This document shows, piece by piece, positions 17,812 through 26,557 of a DNA stretch of 64,000 nucleotides. Location: the NCBI RefSeq assembly GCF_000024785.1, contig NC_013441.1:2418001-2482000 (forward strand), written 5' to 3'. Numbering within the stretch: position 1 is the first letter of the stretch; the number at the start of each line of letters is the position of its first letter. The position numbers and the translations under genes were made by a program. Source of the stretch: Gordonia bronchialis DSM 43247. Its GTDB lineage: Bacteria; Actinomycetota; Actinomycetes; Mycobacteriales; Mycobacteriaceae. The notes beneath the pieces are model-generated. The model did no database searches. It saw only the letters and a program-made list of their open reading frames with translations, and was not told where the DNA came from.

Positions 17812-18573
17812 ATGACAATCCCAGGGCACGACCGGCCATACGACGAGCCGGTCGGTACCGACGACGCCACGATGACCTACGTCGAGTACTGCGGCGAGCG
17901 GTTCGCGCTGGAGGCCGACCGTCGATTCTTCATCGGCCGCGAGGCCGATCTGTCGATCGACGACAACCCATATCTGCATCGGCGATTCCTGGTGCTGCAC
18001 AACGAGAACGGGCTCTGGTGGCTCACCAACCTGGGTACCCATCTGTCGGCGAGTGTGTCGGCCGGTGACGTCGGCTTCTCGGCGATGCTCGGGCCCGGTG
18101 CGCGGATGCCGCTCGTCTTTGGCGAGACGACGGTGGTGTTCACGGCAGGACCCACGACTTACGAGATGAGTGTGTTCGCGCGGGCGCCACAGGTACGGGC
18201 CGTGACGCGTCCGTCCTTCGACGGCGGTCGCACCACACAGGGCGTGCCGACGCTGACCGAGAGTCAGAAGCTGCTGATCGTCGTGCTCGCCGAGGAGATC
18301 CTCCGTCGGGAGGGCACCGGGGCCAGTGCGATCCCGTCGTCGGCGCAGGCAGCAGCCCGGCTCGGCTGGCCGCTGACCAAGTTCAATCGCAAACTCGACA
18401 ACGTCTGCGACAAACTCGATCAGCTCGGTGTCAGCGGGATGCGCGCCGGCGGCGGCAAACTCGCGAGCAACCGCCGCACCAAACTCGTCGAGTATGCCGT
18501 GTCCTCACGCATCGTGACCCGCGCCGACCTCCAGATGATCGACGCCGAGGCCGCGCGCAACGCCATTTCCTGA
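17812..18573 (+). CDS. FHA-domain protein with C-terminal helical DNA-binding-like region
   Basis: 253-residue protein. Residues about 25-120 resemble an FHA domain: FFIGREADLSIDDNPYLHRR gives the GR turn, followed by FLVLHNENGLWWLTNLG. The usual SxxH and NG residues that hold phosphothreonine are replaced (LHRR, NLGTH), so the pocket is divergent. After a linker, residues about 140-245 form a mostly helical region (SQKLLIVVLAEEILRR, SSAQAAARLGWPLTKFNRKL, CDKLDQLGVSGMR) with a winged-helix feel. Immediately follows the PP2C gene and is probably co-transcribed. A phospho-dependent regulator is a plausible but unproven role. Confidence 0.8.
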   Translation: MTIPGHDRPYDEPVGTDDATMTYVEYCGERFALEADRRFFIGREADLSIDDNPYLHRRFLVLHNENGLWWLTNLGTHLSASVSAGDVGFSAMLGPGARMPLVFGETTVVFTAGPTTYEMSVFARAPQVRAVTRPSFDGGRTTQGVPTLTESQKLLIVVLAEEILRREGTGASAIPSSAQAAARLGWPLTKFNRKLDNVCDKLDQLGVSGMRAGGGKLASNRRTKLVEYAVSSRIVTRADLQMIDAEAARNAIS

Positions 18574-18645
18574 CCGTCGCTGGGTACCCGTCACCCCACT
18601 GCGTCGCAGGCTCGGTGAACACCCCCTCTGACCTGCGGTTTCATC

Positions 18646-18684
18646 ATGGGTAGTTCTCCCCATGGGCTGGGTAGTTCTCCCCAT
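18646..18684 (+). repeat. Two direct repeats spaced 21 bp upstream of the LuxR-type gene
   Basis: TGGGTAGTTCTCCCCAT occurs at 18647-18663 and again, without change, at 18668-18684: a 21-base step, two helical turns. Each copy is an imperfect dyad (ATGGGTAGT against ATGGGGAGA on the other strand). The second copy touches the expected -35 zone of the -10 box at 18705. This is the layout of tandem activator or repressor sites. Confidence 0.7.
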
Positions 18685-18704
18685 CGACCGCACCGATGAT
18701 CGCT

Positions 18705-18710
18705 TATAGT
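18705..18710 (+). promoter_or_regulatory. Candidate -10 box for the LuxR-type regulator gene
   Basis: TATAGT is a strong -10 match. It lies 75 bases upstream of ATG 18780 and about 20 bases after the second repeat copy; the corresponding -35 position has no consensus, fitting an activator-dependent promoter. Confidence 0.5.
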
Positions 18711-18779
18711 GTCTTACTCACGACAGGCGGGACATCCCGCCCGGGACAGCAGAACGACTCCAGTGCAGAGGATTTCGAC

Positions 18780-19247
18780 ATGACCGCGATTGCCCATCAC
18801 GTGCCCCAGTACCAGCGCCCCGTCGATGCCCGCCGTCAGGCAGCGGCCGCCGCACGACGCCAGGAGGCCCTCGCCCGGCTCGCCGCCCGGCGCATGCCGC
18901 TGCCGGGCCAGCCGATCGGGGATCGGACGGCCGCACCCGCCGGTGCCCGGATGGCGCTCGTCCCGAACGTCGAGGACGCGGCACCCACCGTGCGCGAGGA
19001 GGCGCAGCGTCCCGCGCTGCCCCGGCCCAGCCTCACCTCCCGCGAGGTAGAGGTCCTGCGGACCTGGATGCTGGTGGACTCGAAACCCGCAGTCGCACAA
19101 CAGCTCTTCATCTCGCTGGGCACGGTCAACACCCACCTGACCCGCATTCGGGCCAAGTACGCCGAGATCGGCCGGCCGGCACCGACCAAGGCGTCGCTGG
19201 TCGCCCGCGCCGTGCAGGACGGGTTGATGACCCTCGATGAGCTGTAA
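18780..19247 (+). CDS. LuxR-type helix-turn-helix transcriptional regulator
   Basis: 155-residue protein. The N-terminal half is Ala/Arg-rich and low complexity (ARRQAAAAARRQEALARLAA) with no receiver domain. The C-terminal 65 residues form a LuxR/NarL DNA-binding domain: LTSREVEVLRTWMLVDSKPA, VAQQLFISLGTVNTHLTRIR, KYAEIGRPAPTKASLVARAV. ATG 18780 follows AGAGG by a suitable distance; an upstream ATG would start inside the promoter. Without a receiver it may act constitutively or through the basic N-terminal part. It likely recognises the paired repeats at its own promoter. It stands between the PP2C-FHA pair and tesB. Confidence 0.85.
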   Translation: MTAIAHHVPQYQRPVDARRQAAAAARRQEALARLAARRMPLPGQPIGDRTAAPAGARMALVPNVEDAAPTVREEAQRPALPRPSLTSREVEVLRTWMLVDSKPAVAQQLFISLGTVNTHLTRIRAKYAEIGRPAPTKASLVARAVQDGLMTLDEL

Positions 19248-19346
19248 GGCGGCCAGACGGGGCCGGACCCTCGCGGCGCCGGGGAGTTCCCACGGAGGTC
19301 GGGGACGCGGGAACTCGCACGGCGTCGGTAGTAGATACTTGTCTGC

Positions 19347-20201
19347 GTGGCAGCCATCGAGGACATCCTTCAGGTCGAGCGCATCGAAACCGACATCTAT
19401 CGGGGCCCGGCGTTTCCGAGCCACCTGCAACGCACCTTCGGCGGGCAGGTCGCCGGGCAGGCACTGATGTCGGCGACCCGCACCGTCGACGACGAGTTCG
19501 CGGTGCACTCGCTGCACGGCTACTTCCTGCGGCCCGGCAACCCCGATCTGCCCGCGGTGTTCCTCGTCGACCGAATCCGGGACGGGCGCTCCTTTGTGAC
19601 GCGGCGGGTCACCGGCATCCAGAACGGCGAGGCCATCTTCATGATGTCGGCGTCGTTCCACGTCCGCACCGATCAGGGATATGAGCATCAGGACCGGATG
19701 CCGCCGGTGCTCAAGCCCACCGAACTGCCCGACCGGCTCGACGACTTCTCCGCCGAGGAACGTGCGGTCTTCAAGGAATGGCAGAACTTCGACATCCGGA
19801 TCGTGCCGCGCGAGCACCTGGTCACCTCCGACTATTTCGCCGCCCAGCAGCGGGTGTGGTTCCGCTACCGGCACCGGCTGCCCGACGATCAGGTCTTCCA
19901 CGTCGGGACACTGGCCTACATGAGCGACATGACGTTGCTCGGTTCGTCGAAGGTGCCCCATCCCGACGCCAACCCGCAGGTCGCCTCGCTCGACCACGCC
20001 ATGTGGTTCATGCGCCCCTTCCGCGCCGACGACTGGCTGCTCTACGACCAGACCTCACCGTCGGCGGACGGCGGTCGCGCGCTCACCCAGGGCCGGATCT
20101 TCGACCTGTCGGGCCGGATGGTCGCCGCGGTCACCCAGGAGGGGCTGGCCCGCACCGGCCGCGACATGCCCGCCGATCAGCACGCCCGACGCGATCGGTG
20201 A
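19347..20201 (+). CDS. tesB: Acyl-CoA thioesterase II
   Basis: 284-residue double-hotdog thioesterase that hydrolyses acyl-CoA to free acid and CoA. Family blocks: [31 protein letters not shown] in the first hotdog; the active-site set in the second ([13 protein letters not shown] with Asp, [25 protein letters not shown] with Gln). GTG 19347 is the family start. A TAGATACT box eight bases upstream suggests a leaderless transcript. GTGA overlap couples it to pdxT, the same order as mycobacterial tesB2-pdxT (Rv2605c-Rv2604c). Confidence 0.94.
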   Translation: MAAIEDILQVERIETDIYRGPAFPSHLQRTFGGQVAGQALMSATRTVDDEFAVHSLHGYFLRPGNPDLPAVFLVDRIRDGRSFVTRRVTGIQNGEAIFMMSASFHVRTDQGYEHQDRMPPVLKPTELPDRLDDFSAEERAVFKEWQNFDIRIVPREHLVTSDYFAAQQRVWFRYRHRLPDDQVFHVGTLAYMSDMTLLGSSKVPHPDANPQVASLDHAMWFMRPFRADDWLLYDQTSPSADGGRALTQGRIFDLSGRMVAAVTQEGLARTGRDMPADQHARRDR

Positions 20202-20833
20202 GCGCCGCGTATCGCGCGTCGAGCGCGCGCCCGCGCATCGGTGTCCTCGCGCTGCAGGGCGATGTGCGCGAACACGTCCATGCGCTCGACGCCGCCGACG
20301 CCGACGCTGTCCCGATCCGGCGGGCGGCCGAACTCGACGACATCGACGGCATCATCATCCCGGGTGGCGAATCGACGACGATGAGTCGCCTGCTGGGGGT
20401 CTTCGACCTCTTCGAACCGCTGCAGGAGGCGCTGGCCGACGGGCTGCCCGCCTACGGCTCATGTGCCGGGATGATCCTGCTGGCCACCACGATCCTGGAC
20501 ACCCGCCCCGATGCCCGTCACCTCGATGCGCTCGATGTGACGGTGCGGCGCAACGCCTTCGGGCGTCAGGTGGAGAGCTTCGAGACCGATCTGGAGTTCG
20601 CCGGGATCACCGACATCGACGATGCCGACCCGATGCGCGCGGTGTTCATCCGGGCGCCCTGGGTGGAGTCGGTGTCCCCGGACGTCGAGGTGCTGGCGCG
20701 CGTACCGTCGGGTCCCGCGGCCGGCCGGATCGTCGCCGTGCGGCAGGGCGACGTGCTCGCGACGTCGTTTCATCCGGAGGTCACCGGGGATCGACGGGTA
20801 CACGAATACTTCGTGACCATGGTGCGTCGGTAA
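20198..20833 (+). CDS. pdxT: Pyridoxal 5'-phosphate synthase glutaminase subunit PdxT
   Basis: 211-residue class I glutamine amidotransferase that feeds ammonia to PdxS. Motifs: [27 protein letters not shown], the nucleophile Cys in [11 protein letters not shown], and the His/Glu of the triad in [12 protein letters not shown] 20198 overlaps the tesB stop by GTGA; the first 12 residues before [12 protein letters not shown] are extra compared with a minimal PdxT. It is separated from pdxS by about 3.3 kb, so the two subunits depend on different promoters. Confidence 0.95.
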   Translation: MSAAYRASSARPRIGVLALQGDVREHVHALDAADADAVPIRRAAELDDIDGIIIPGGESTTMSRLLGVFDLFEPLQEALADGLPAYGSCAGMILLATTILDTRPDARHLDALDVTVRRNAFGRQVESFETDLEFAGITDIDDADPMRAVFIRAPWVESVSPDVEVLARVPSGPAAGRIVAVRQGDVLATSFHPEVTGDRRVHEYFVTMVRR

Positions 20834-20906
20834 GATCGACGAGAGCGAAGTGTGCGCGGCGAGAATGCCGCGAGGCCAACCGGAACACCGCGCCGCAGGG
20901 CGCGCG

Positions 20907-20924
20907 GAGACGATCGATCGTCTC
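20907..20924. promoter_or_regulatory. Perfect 18-bp palindrome before yebC
   Basis: GAGACGATCGATCGTCTC is a perfect inverted repeat that ends just before the AAAGGA ribosome site of yebC. It could be a protein-binding site or form a hairpin next to the ribosome site. Confidence 0.5.
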
Positions 20925-20941
20925 AGAAAGGATCACCGAGT

Positions 20942-21697
20942 ATGAGCGGCCACTCCAAATGGGCCACCACCAAGCACAAGAAGGCGGTCATCGACGCCAA
21001 GCGCGGCAAGATGTTCGCCAAGCTGATCAAGAACATCGAGGTGGCCGCACGCACCGGCGGTGGTGACCCGGCCGGAAACCCGACGCTCTTCGACGCCATC
21101 CAGAAGGCCAAGAAGTCGTCGGTGCCCAACGACAACATCGAGCGTGCCCGCAAACGCGGCGGTGGTGAAGAGGCCGGCGGTGCCGACTGGCAGACCATCA
21201 CCTACGAGGGCTACGGCCCCAACGGCGTGGCGATCCTCATCGAGTGCCTCACCGACAACCGCAATCGCGCGGCCGGGGAGGTCCGCACCGCGATGACCCG
21301 TAACGGTGGCAACATGGCCGACCCGGGTTCGGTGGCCTACCTGTTCACCCGCAAGGGCGTGGTCACCCTGGAGAAGAACGGGCAGAGCGAGGACGACGTG
21401 CTGATGGCGGTCCTCGACGCCGGCGCCGAGGAAGTCACCGACCTCGGGGATTCCTTCGAAGTGATCAGCGAACCCGGTGACCTGGTGGCCGTACGTACCG
21501 CGTTACAGGAGGCGGGCATCGACTACGACTCCGCCGAGGCGAGCTTCCGTGCCTCGGTCGAGGTGGCCGTTGACGCCGACGGCGCCCGCAAGGTGTTCAA
21601 ACTGATCGACGCGCTCGAGGACTCCGACGACGTGCAGAACGTTTACAGCAACGTCGACATCAGCGACGAGGTGCTCGCCGAACTCGACGCCGACTGA
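20942..21697 (+). CDS. yebC: YebC/PmpR-family DNA-binding regulatory/translation factor
   Basis: 251-residue YebC-family protein, with the typical start [20 protein letters not shown], then [35 protein letters not shown] and [14 protein letters not shown]. Family members were first described as transcriptional regulators and some have since been linked to translation of proline-rich stretches. ATG 20942 is the family start with AAAGGA upstream; the longer frame is not coding. Position between pdxT and ruvC is conserved across actinobacteria. Cytosolic. Confidence 0.95.
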   Translation: MSGHSKWATTKHKKAVIDAKRGKMFAKLIKNIEVAARTGGGDPAGNPTLFDAIQKAKKSSVPNDNIERARKRGGGEEAGGADWQTITYEGYGPNGVAILIECLTDNRNRAAGEVRTAMTRNGGNMADPGSVAYLFTRKGVVTLEKNGQSEDDVLMAVLDAGAEEVTDLGDSFEVISEPGDLVAVRTALQEAGIDYDSAEASFRASVEVAVDADGARKVFKLIDALEDSDDVQNVYSNVDISDEVLAELDAD

Positions 21698-21810
21698 GCC
21701 GACGCCCGCCCCACCGGCTGGTTGAGCAGATCTCGGCGCATGTTAGTTGCGTAGAGCTCCACCCTAGTGGGCCGAGTGTGTCGGTCCGCGGAAATGTCCG
21801 CCCCTCCCGC

Positions 21811-21832
21811 TAGAATCTCGAACAACTGTTCG
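21811..21832 (+). promoter_or_regulatory. ruvCAB promoter with LexA (SOS) box
   Basis: A -10 box TAGAAT (21811-21816) is followed at once by TCGAACAACTGTTCG (21818-21832), which matches the actinobacterial SOS box TCGAAC-N4-GTTCGA at 11 of 12 fixed positions. The LexA site covers the expected start of transcription, 20 bases before the ruvC GTG. DNA-damage control of ruvCAB is known in mycobacteria. Confidence 0.85.
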
Positions 21833-21851
21833 TTCTGGCGGGAGGTCGCGT

Positions 21852-22421
21852 GTGCGTGTGATGGGGGTGGACCCGGGGCTCACCCGGTGCGGTATCGCCC
21901 TGGTGGAGTCCGGACGCGGCCGGGCGGTGACCGCCCTCGACGTCGACGTGGTGCGCACGCCCACTGACATGGAACTCGCCGACCGGCTGCTCGCGGTGTA
22001 CACGGCCGCCTGTCACTGGATCGACGTGCACCAGCCCGACGTGGTGGCCATCGAGCGCGTCTTTGCGCAGAATCAGGTGTCGACGGCGATGGGCACCGCG
22101 CAGGCGGGCGGGGTCATCGCACTCGCCGCCGGACAGCGTGGCATCCCGGTGCGGTTCCACACCCCGTCGGAGGTGAAGGCCGCGGTCACCGGGAGCGGCC
22201 GGGCCGACAAGGCCCAGGTGACGGCGATGGTGACACGCATCCTCGGGATGCAGACCAAGCCCCGGCCGGCGGACGCGGCAGACGCCCTGGCGTTGGCCAT
22301 CTGCCATTGCTGGCGGGGTCCGATGATGGAACGGATGGCGCAGGCGCAGCGTCAGGCGCAGGAGGCCGCCGCCCGGCATCGGCGCCGAGTGGCCGCGGCA
22401 CGGGCAGGAGGACAGTCATGA
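21852..22421 (+). CDS. ruvC: Crossover junction endodeoxyribonuclease RuvC
   Basis: 189-residue Holliday junction resolvase. The four acidic catalytic positions are visible in [12 protein letters not shown] (Asp), [12 protein letters not shown] (Glu) and [14 protein letters not shown] (two Asp). It cuts junctions in concert with RuvAB. GTG 21852 has GGGAGG upstream. A basic, Arg/Ala-rich tail extends past the usual fold ([20 protein letters not shown]). ATGA overlap to ruvA; the operon is under the SOS box described above. Confidence 0.96.
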   Translation: MRVMGVDPGLTRCGIALVESGRGRAVTALDVDVVRTPTDMELADRLLAVYTAACHWIDVHQPDVVAIERVFAQNQVSTAMGTAQAGGVIALAAGQRGIPVRFHTPSEVKAAVTGSGRADKAQVTAMVTRILGMQTKPRPADAADALALAICHCWRGPMMERMAQAQRQAQEAAARHRRRVAAARAGGQS

Positions 22422-23011
22422 TCGCTTCGGTGCGTGGACCCGTACTGGAGGTCGCGCTCGATCACGCCGTGATCGATTGCGGCGGAGTGGGTTACCGGGT
22501 TCTGGCGACCCCGGTGACGCTGTCGCGGTTGCGGCGCGGTGAAGAATCCACACTGCTGACGTCGATGATCGTGCGGGAGGACTCGATGACCCTCTACGGG
22601 TTCACCGAGCCCGACGCGCGAGCGTTGTTCGCGTTGCTGCAGACCGTCACCGGTGTCGGGCCGCGGCTGGCGATGGCCACCCTCGCGGTCCTCGAACCAG
22701 AGGCGTTGCGACGCGCGCTGGCCGAGTCCGACACCAAGGCGCTGACGTCGGTGCCCGGCATCGGAAAACGCGTCGCCGAACGCCTGGTGGTGGAACTGCG
22801 CGACAAAGTGGATCGCCCGACCGGTGAATCGGCCGTCGGGGTCGTCGCCCCGGGCGGCGTCCGCGAACAGGTCGCCGACGCCCTGGTCGGTCTCGGATTC
22901 ACGGCCGGTCCGGCCGAGAAGGCCGTGGCCGCCGTTCTCGCCGACCATCCCGACGCCGACGCGTCGACGGCGCTACGACAGTCGCTGTCGCTGTTGGGAA
23001 AGGCGTCGTAG
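22418..23011 (+). CDS. ruvA: Holliday junction branch migration complex subunit RuvA
   Basis: 197-residue RuvA. Domain I oligonucleotide-binding barrel ([19 protein letters not shown]), domain II with two helix-hairpin-helix motifs ([40 protein letters not shown]), and the C-terminal three-helix domain that touches RuvB ([19 protein letters not shown]). ATG 22418 overlaps the ruvC stop and has AGGAGG upstream. Length is normal. Confidence 0.96.
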   Translation: MIASVRGPVLEVALDHAVIDCGGVGYRVLATPVTLSRLRRGEESTLLTSMIVREDSMTLYGFTEPDARALFALLQTVTGVGPRLAMATLAVLEPEALRRALAESDTKALTSVPGIGKRVAERLVVELRDKVDRPTGESAVGVVAPGGVREQVADALVGLGFTAGPAEKAVAAVLADHPDADASTALRQSLSLLGKAS

Positions 23012-24103
23012 ATGTCCGGGGACGATCGTGAGTTCACCGAGGACCGAGAGGTCAGCGCACTGCCCGTGCGTTCCGACGGTGACCTCGACGCGGGTCTGCG
23101 GCCGCGGTCGCTGGCCGAGTTCATCGGCCAGCCGCGGGTCTGTGAGCAGCTCGAGCTCGTGCTGCACGGCGCCAAGGGCCGGGGCGGGACACCCGATCAC
23201 ATCCTCCTGTCCGGTCCACCCGGCCTGGGCAAGACCTCGCTGGCGATGATCATCGCCGCGGAGATGGGTGCCGCCATCCGGGTGACCTCCGGTCCGGCGC
23301 TCGAGCGGGCAGGCGATCTGGCCGCGATGCTCTCCAATCTGGTGGAGGGCGACGTCCTGTTCATCGACGAGATCCACCGCATCGCGCGGCCCGCCGAGGA
23401 GATGCTCTACCTCGCGATGGAGGACTTCCGGGTGGACGTGGTGGTCGGCAAGGGTCCGGGGGCCACGTCGATCCCGCTCGATGTGGCGCCGTTCACCCTG
23501 GTGGGTGCGACGACGCGATCGGGTTCACTCACCGGGCCGCTGCGCGACCGGTTCGGCTTCACCGCGCACATGGAGTTCTACGACACAACCGAACTGGTGC
23601 ATGTCCTGCGCAGGTCGGCGGGCATCCTCGGGATCGTGCTGGGCGACGACGCCGCGTCGGAGATCGCGAGCCGTTCCCGCGGGACGCCGCGCATCGCCAA
23701 CCGGCTGCTGCGCCGGGTCCGGGACTATGCGGAGGTGCGTGGCGACGGCACCATCACGGTCGATACCGCTCGGGCCGCACTGGCCGTCTACGATGTCGAC
23801 GAACTGGGCTTCGACCGGCTGGACCGGGCTGTTCTCAATGCGCTGATCAGGGCGTTCGGCGGTGGTCCGGTGGGGGTGTCCACGCTGGCCGTGGCGGTGG
23901 GGGAGGAACCGGCGACCGTCGAAGAGGTCTGTGAACCGTTCCTGGTGCGGGCCGGGATGGTCGCGCGCACCCCCCGCGGCCGGGTCGCGACCGCCGCGGC
24001 GTGGCACCACCTGGGTCTCACCCCGCCGGCCGGTGCACTCAACGCATCCTTCGGCGTGCGTCCCCGGGACATGGAAACCGGCAGCCTGTTCGACGATCTG
24101 TAG
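23012..24103 (+). CDS. ruvB: Holliday junction branch migration ATPase RuvB
   Basis: 363-residue AAA+ motor. Walker [15 protein letters not shown] (about residue 70), Walker [10 protein letters not shown], sensor [19 protein letters not shown] including the arginine finger, and the C-terminal winged helix ([21 protein letters not shown]). Starts directly after the ruvA stop codon with no gap. Drives branch migration with RuvA. It ends the operon; the 216 bases to yajC hold no recognisable feature. Confidence 0.97.
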   Translation: MSGDDREFTEDREVSALPVRSDGDLDAGLRPRSLAEFIGQPRVCEQLELVLHGAKGRGGTPDHILLSGPPGLGKTSLAMIIAAEMGAAIRVTSGPALERAGDLAAMLSNLVEGDVLFIDEIHRIARPAEEMLYLAMEDFRVDVVVGKGPGATSIPLDVAPFTLVGATTRSGSLTGPLRDRFGFTAHMEFYDTTELVHVLRRSAGILGIVLGDDAASEIASRSRGTPRIANRLLRRVRDYAEVRGDGTITVDTARAALAVYDVDELGFDRLDRAVLNALIRAFGGGPVGVSTLAVAVGEEPATVEEVCEPFLVRAGMVARTPRGRVATAAAWHHLGLTPPAGALNASFGVRPRDMETGSLFDDL

Positions 24104-24319
24104 GGCGCCGCCGGACCTGCGATATCGGACATCACCGACGGCATGGCACACTGGGAGGACCGCCGTCGACCGGAATGTTGGCCATCCTGGGCCCTCGTCA
24201 CCTCGGTCGACGCCCTGTGGCGAGCGGGTCGGACCCGCACGTCACCGACGTACCCCCGTCCCGCGGAGTACCTCGCGACCGAGTACACAAGCACATCGAT
24301 GAAGGACTGACGTTCACCC

Positions 24320-24733
24320 ATGGAGTTTCTCTTCCCCGTCCTGCTGGCCATGCTGGCCGTGTTCATGTTCATGTCCATGCGCAAGCAGAAGAAGCGCATG
24401 AGCGAGATGCAGGAGATGCAGGACTCCGTGCAGACCGGCACCCGCATCCAGCTGACCTCGGGCCTGTTCGGCACGGTCATCGACGCGTCGTCGTCGGATG
24501 TCATCGACGTCGAGATCGCGACCGGCGTGGTCACCCGGTGGAATCGGCTGGCCGTGATGCGTGTCATCCCGACCGAGGAGGCCGCGGCCACCTACCCGGG
24601 TTACGTCGCCCCCGAAACCGACGACGAGGACGATGACTTCGACGTCGATCATGTGAGCCTCGACAAGTCCACCGACGACGCCGAGACCGACGTGACCGGC
24701 ACCGCCGACCAGAAGCGCGACGGCGACAAGTAG
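24320..24733 (+). CDS. yajC: Preprotein translocase accessory subunit YajC
   Basis: 137-residue protein: one N-terminal membrane helix (about 4-20, FLFPVLLAMLAVFMFMSM), then a basic patch RKQKKRM and the YajC domain (VQTGTRIQLTSGLFGTVI, WNRLAVMRVI). The last 45 residues are very acidic (DDEDDDFDVDHV), a tail common in actinobacterial versions. YajC associates with SecDF to help protein export. Begins the yajC-secD-secF cluster; secD follows after 171 bases that contain a strong hairpin. Confidence 0.93.
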   Translation: MEFLFPVLLAMLAVFMFMSMRKQKKRMSEMQEMQDSVQTGTRIQLTSGLFGTVIDASSSDVIDVEIATGVVTRWNRLAVMRVIPTEEAAATYPGYVAPETDDEDDDFDVDHVSLDKSTDDAETDVTGTADQKRDGDK

Positions 24734-24741
24734 GACGCGAC

Positions 24742-24782
24742 GCCCGGAATACTCGGTGCAGCCCCAGCGAGTGGTTCCGGGC
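24742..24782 (+). terminator. Strong two-part hairpin between yajC and secD
   Basis: GCCCGGAA (24742-24749) pairs with TTCCGGGC (24775-24782), and inside it ACTCG (24751-24755) pairs with CGAGT (24768-24772), leaving a 12-base loop. This gives 13 base pairs with only small internal mismatches. There is no U-run, as often in actinobacterial terminators. It could end yajC transcripts partly, or be a processing or attenuation structure ahead of secD. Confidence 0.5.
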
Positions 24783-24904
24783 AAACCTCACGACACGGAC
24801 ACCGCCGCATGCCGGGGGTGACCCCGACCTGCACGTGCCGGTACGGTTATCCGTTGGCCGAGGGGCCGGGATGATCTGTGCAGTCAAAGGAGACTCGAAG
24901 AGCA

Positions 24905-26557
24905 GTGACAACAACTCGCCGCGCAGGGACGGACACACGGCGGGCGAAACGGTCGGGACCCAGCCGTGAGATCCCGCCGTGGCAGCCGCTCGCCGTCTTC
25001 CTCGCCCTGTTGGCCGTGGTCTACGGCCTGATCTTCTTCACCGGCGCCAAGACGCTGGAGCCCAAGCTCGGCATCGACCTGCAGGGCGGAACACGGGTCA
25101 CCCTGACCGCGCGCACCGAGAACGGGCAACAGCCCAGCCGGGAGCAGCTCGACCGCGCCAAGCAGATCATCGAGCAGCGTGTCAACGGTCTCGGCGTGGG
25201 TGGCTCGGAGGTCGTCATCAACGGCGACAACCTCGTCATCACCGTGCCCGGCAAGGACGGCTCGCAGGCCAGGACGCTGGGCCAGACCGCCCGCCTGTAC
25301 GTGCGTCCGGTGATCGGGGAGCCGCAGCTCGCCCGGCCGCAGGCCCCTAAACCCGAGGATCAGGCACCGCCGCCCGGACAGACCCAGTCCGAGCAGGTCC
25401 AGCAGGCGATCGCCGAGCAGCGCAAACTGCGTCAGGCCCCGGCGAACGCCGATCAGCAGACCATCGCCCGGTTGCAGGCCCAGATGGCGCAGATGAACTG
25501 TGCGGAGGGCACCAGCGATCCCCTGATGGGCAACGACCTGCCCGATCAGTACCTGGTGGCGTGCTCCCAGGACGGCTCACAGGTCTATCTGCTCGGCCCG
25601 GAGATCATCGACGGGCGCGACATCAAGGAGGCGAGTGCCGAGACCGACTCGCAGACCGGCGAGTGGATCGTCTCGCTCACGTTCAAGGGTGATGCCGCCA
25701 GTTTCTGGCCGCAGTACACCGCCAGCCACGTCGGAACGGCCACAGCGTTCACCCTCGACACCCGCGTGGTGTCGGCGCCGGTGATCAACCAGGCGATCCC
25801 CGGCGGTTCCACCCGCATCAGCGGCGGTAGCGCGGATCCGTTCACCGAGGCGTCGGCCGGGGATCTGGCCAACGTCCTCAAGTACGGTTCGCTGCCGTTG
25901 TCCTTCGACGCCTCCAACGCCGAAACCGTCTCCGCCACATTGGGATTGTCGTCTCTGCGGGCAGGTCTCCTGGCCGGCGCGATCGGTCTGCTCGCGGTCC
26001 TCATCTACGCGCTTGCCTACTACCGGATGCTGGGCATCCTGACCTTCGCGTCGCTGGTGCTCGCCGGGCTGATGGTCTACGGCATCATGGTCCTGCTCGG
26101 GCGGTGGATCGGCTTCACCCTTGACCTCGCCGGCATCGCCGGTCTGATCATCGGTATCGGCATGACCGCCGACTCCTTCGTCGTGTACTTCGAGCGAATA
26201 AAGGACGAGATGCGTGAGGGCCGAAGTTTCCGGTCCGCGGTGCCACGCGGCTGGGCCAGCGCGCGGCGCACCATCTGGTCGGGTAACGCGGTCAGCTTCA
26301 TCGCCGCCGCGGTGATCTACATCCTCGCCGTCGGCGAGGTCCGCGGGTTCGCGTTCACCCTGGGCCTGACGACCATCCTCGACGTGGTCGTCGTATTCCT
26401 GGTGACCCATCCGCTCGTGGTGTACGCGAGCCGATCGACATTCCTGTCCCGCCCGAGCGTCAACGGCCTCGGGGCCGTGGCCGAGGTGGCTCGGCAGCGC
26501 CGGGTCGCCACCCGTGCCACCACGACGACCGGACCGGCGAAAGGATCGGCGCAGTGA
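24905..26557 (+). CDS. secD: Protein translocase subunit SecD
   Basis: 550-residue RND-like export subunit. First membrane helix at about 24-45 ([18 protein letters not shown]), then the signature [13 protein letters not shown], a large periplasm-side domain with Gln/Pro-rich insert ([18 protein letters not shown]), and five helices at the end with the conserved [20 protein letters not shown]. It uses proton motive force with SecF to finish protein translocation. GTG 24905 lies 12 bases after AAAGGAG; GTG 24878 would add nine residues but has no ribosome site. GTGA overlap with secF. Confidence 0.95.
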   Translation: MTTTRRAGTDTRRAKRSGPSREIPPWQPLAVFLALLAVVYGLIFFTGAKTLEPKLGIDLQGGTRVTLTARTENGQQPSREQLDRAKQIIEQRVNGLGVGGSEVVINGDNLVITVPGKDGSQARTLGQTARLYVRPVIGEPQLARPQAPKPEDQAPPPGQTQSEQVQQAIAEQRKLRQAPANADQQTIARLQAQMAQMNCAEGTSDPLMGNDLPDQYLVACSQDGSQVYLLGPEIIDGRDIKEASAETDSQTGEWIVSLTFKGDAASFWPQYTASHVGTATAFTLDTRVVSAPVINQAIPGGSTRISGGSADPFTEASAGDLANVLKYGSLPLSFDASNAETVSATLGLSSLRAGLLAGAIGLLAVLIYALAYYRMLGILTFASLVLAGLMVYGIMVLLGRWIGFTLDLAGIAGLIIGIGMTADSFVVYFERIKDEMREGRSFRSAVPRGWASARRTIWSGNAVSFIAAAVIYILAVGEVRGFAFTLGLTTILDVVVVFLVTHPLVVYASRSTFLSRPSVNGLGAVAEVARQRRVATRATTTTGPAKGSAQ

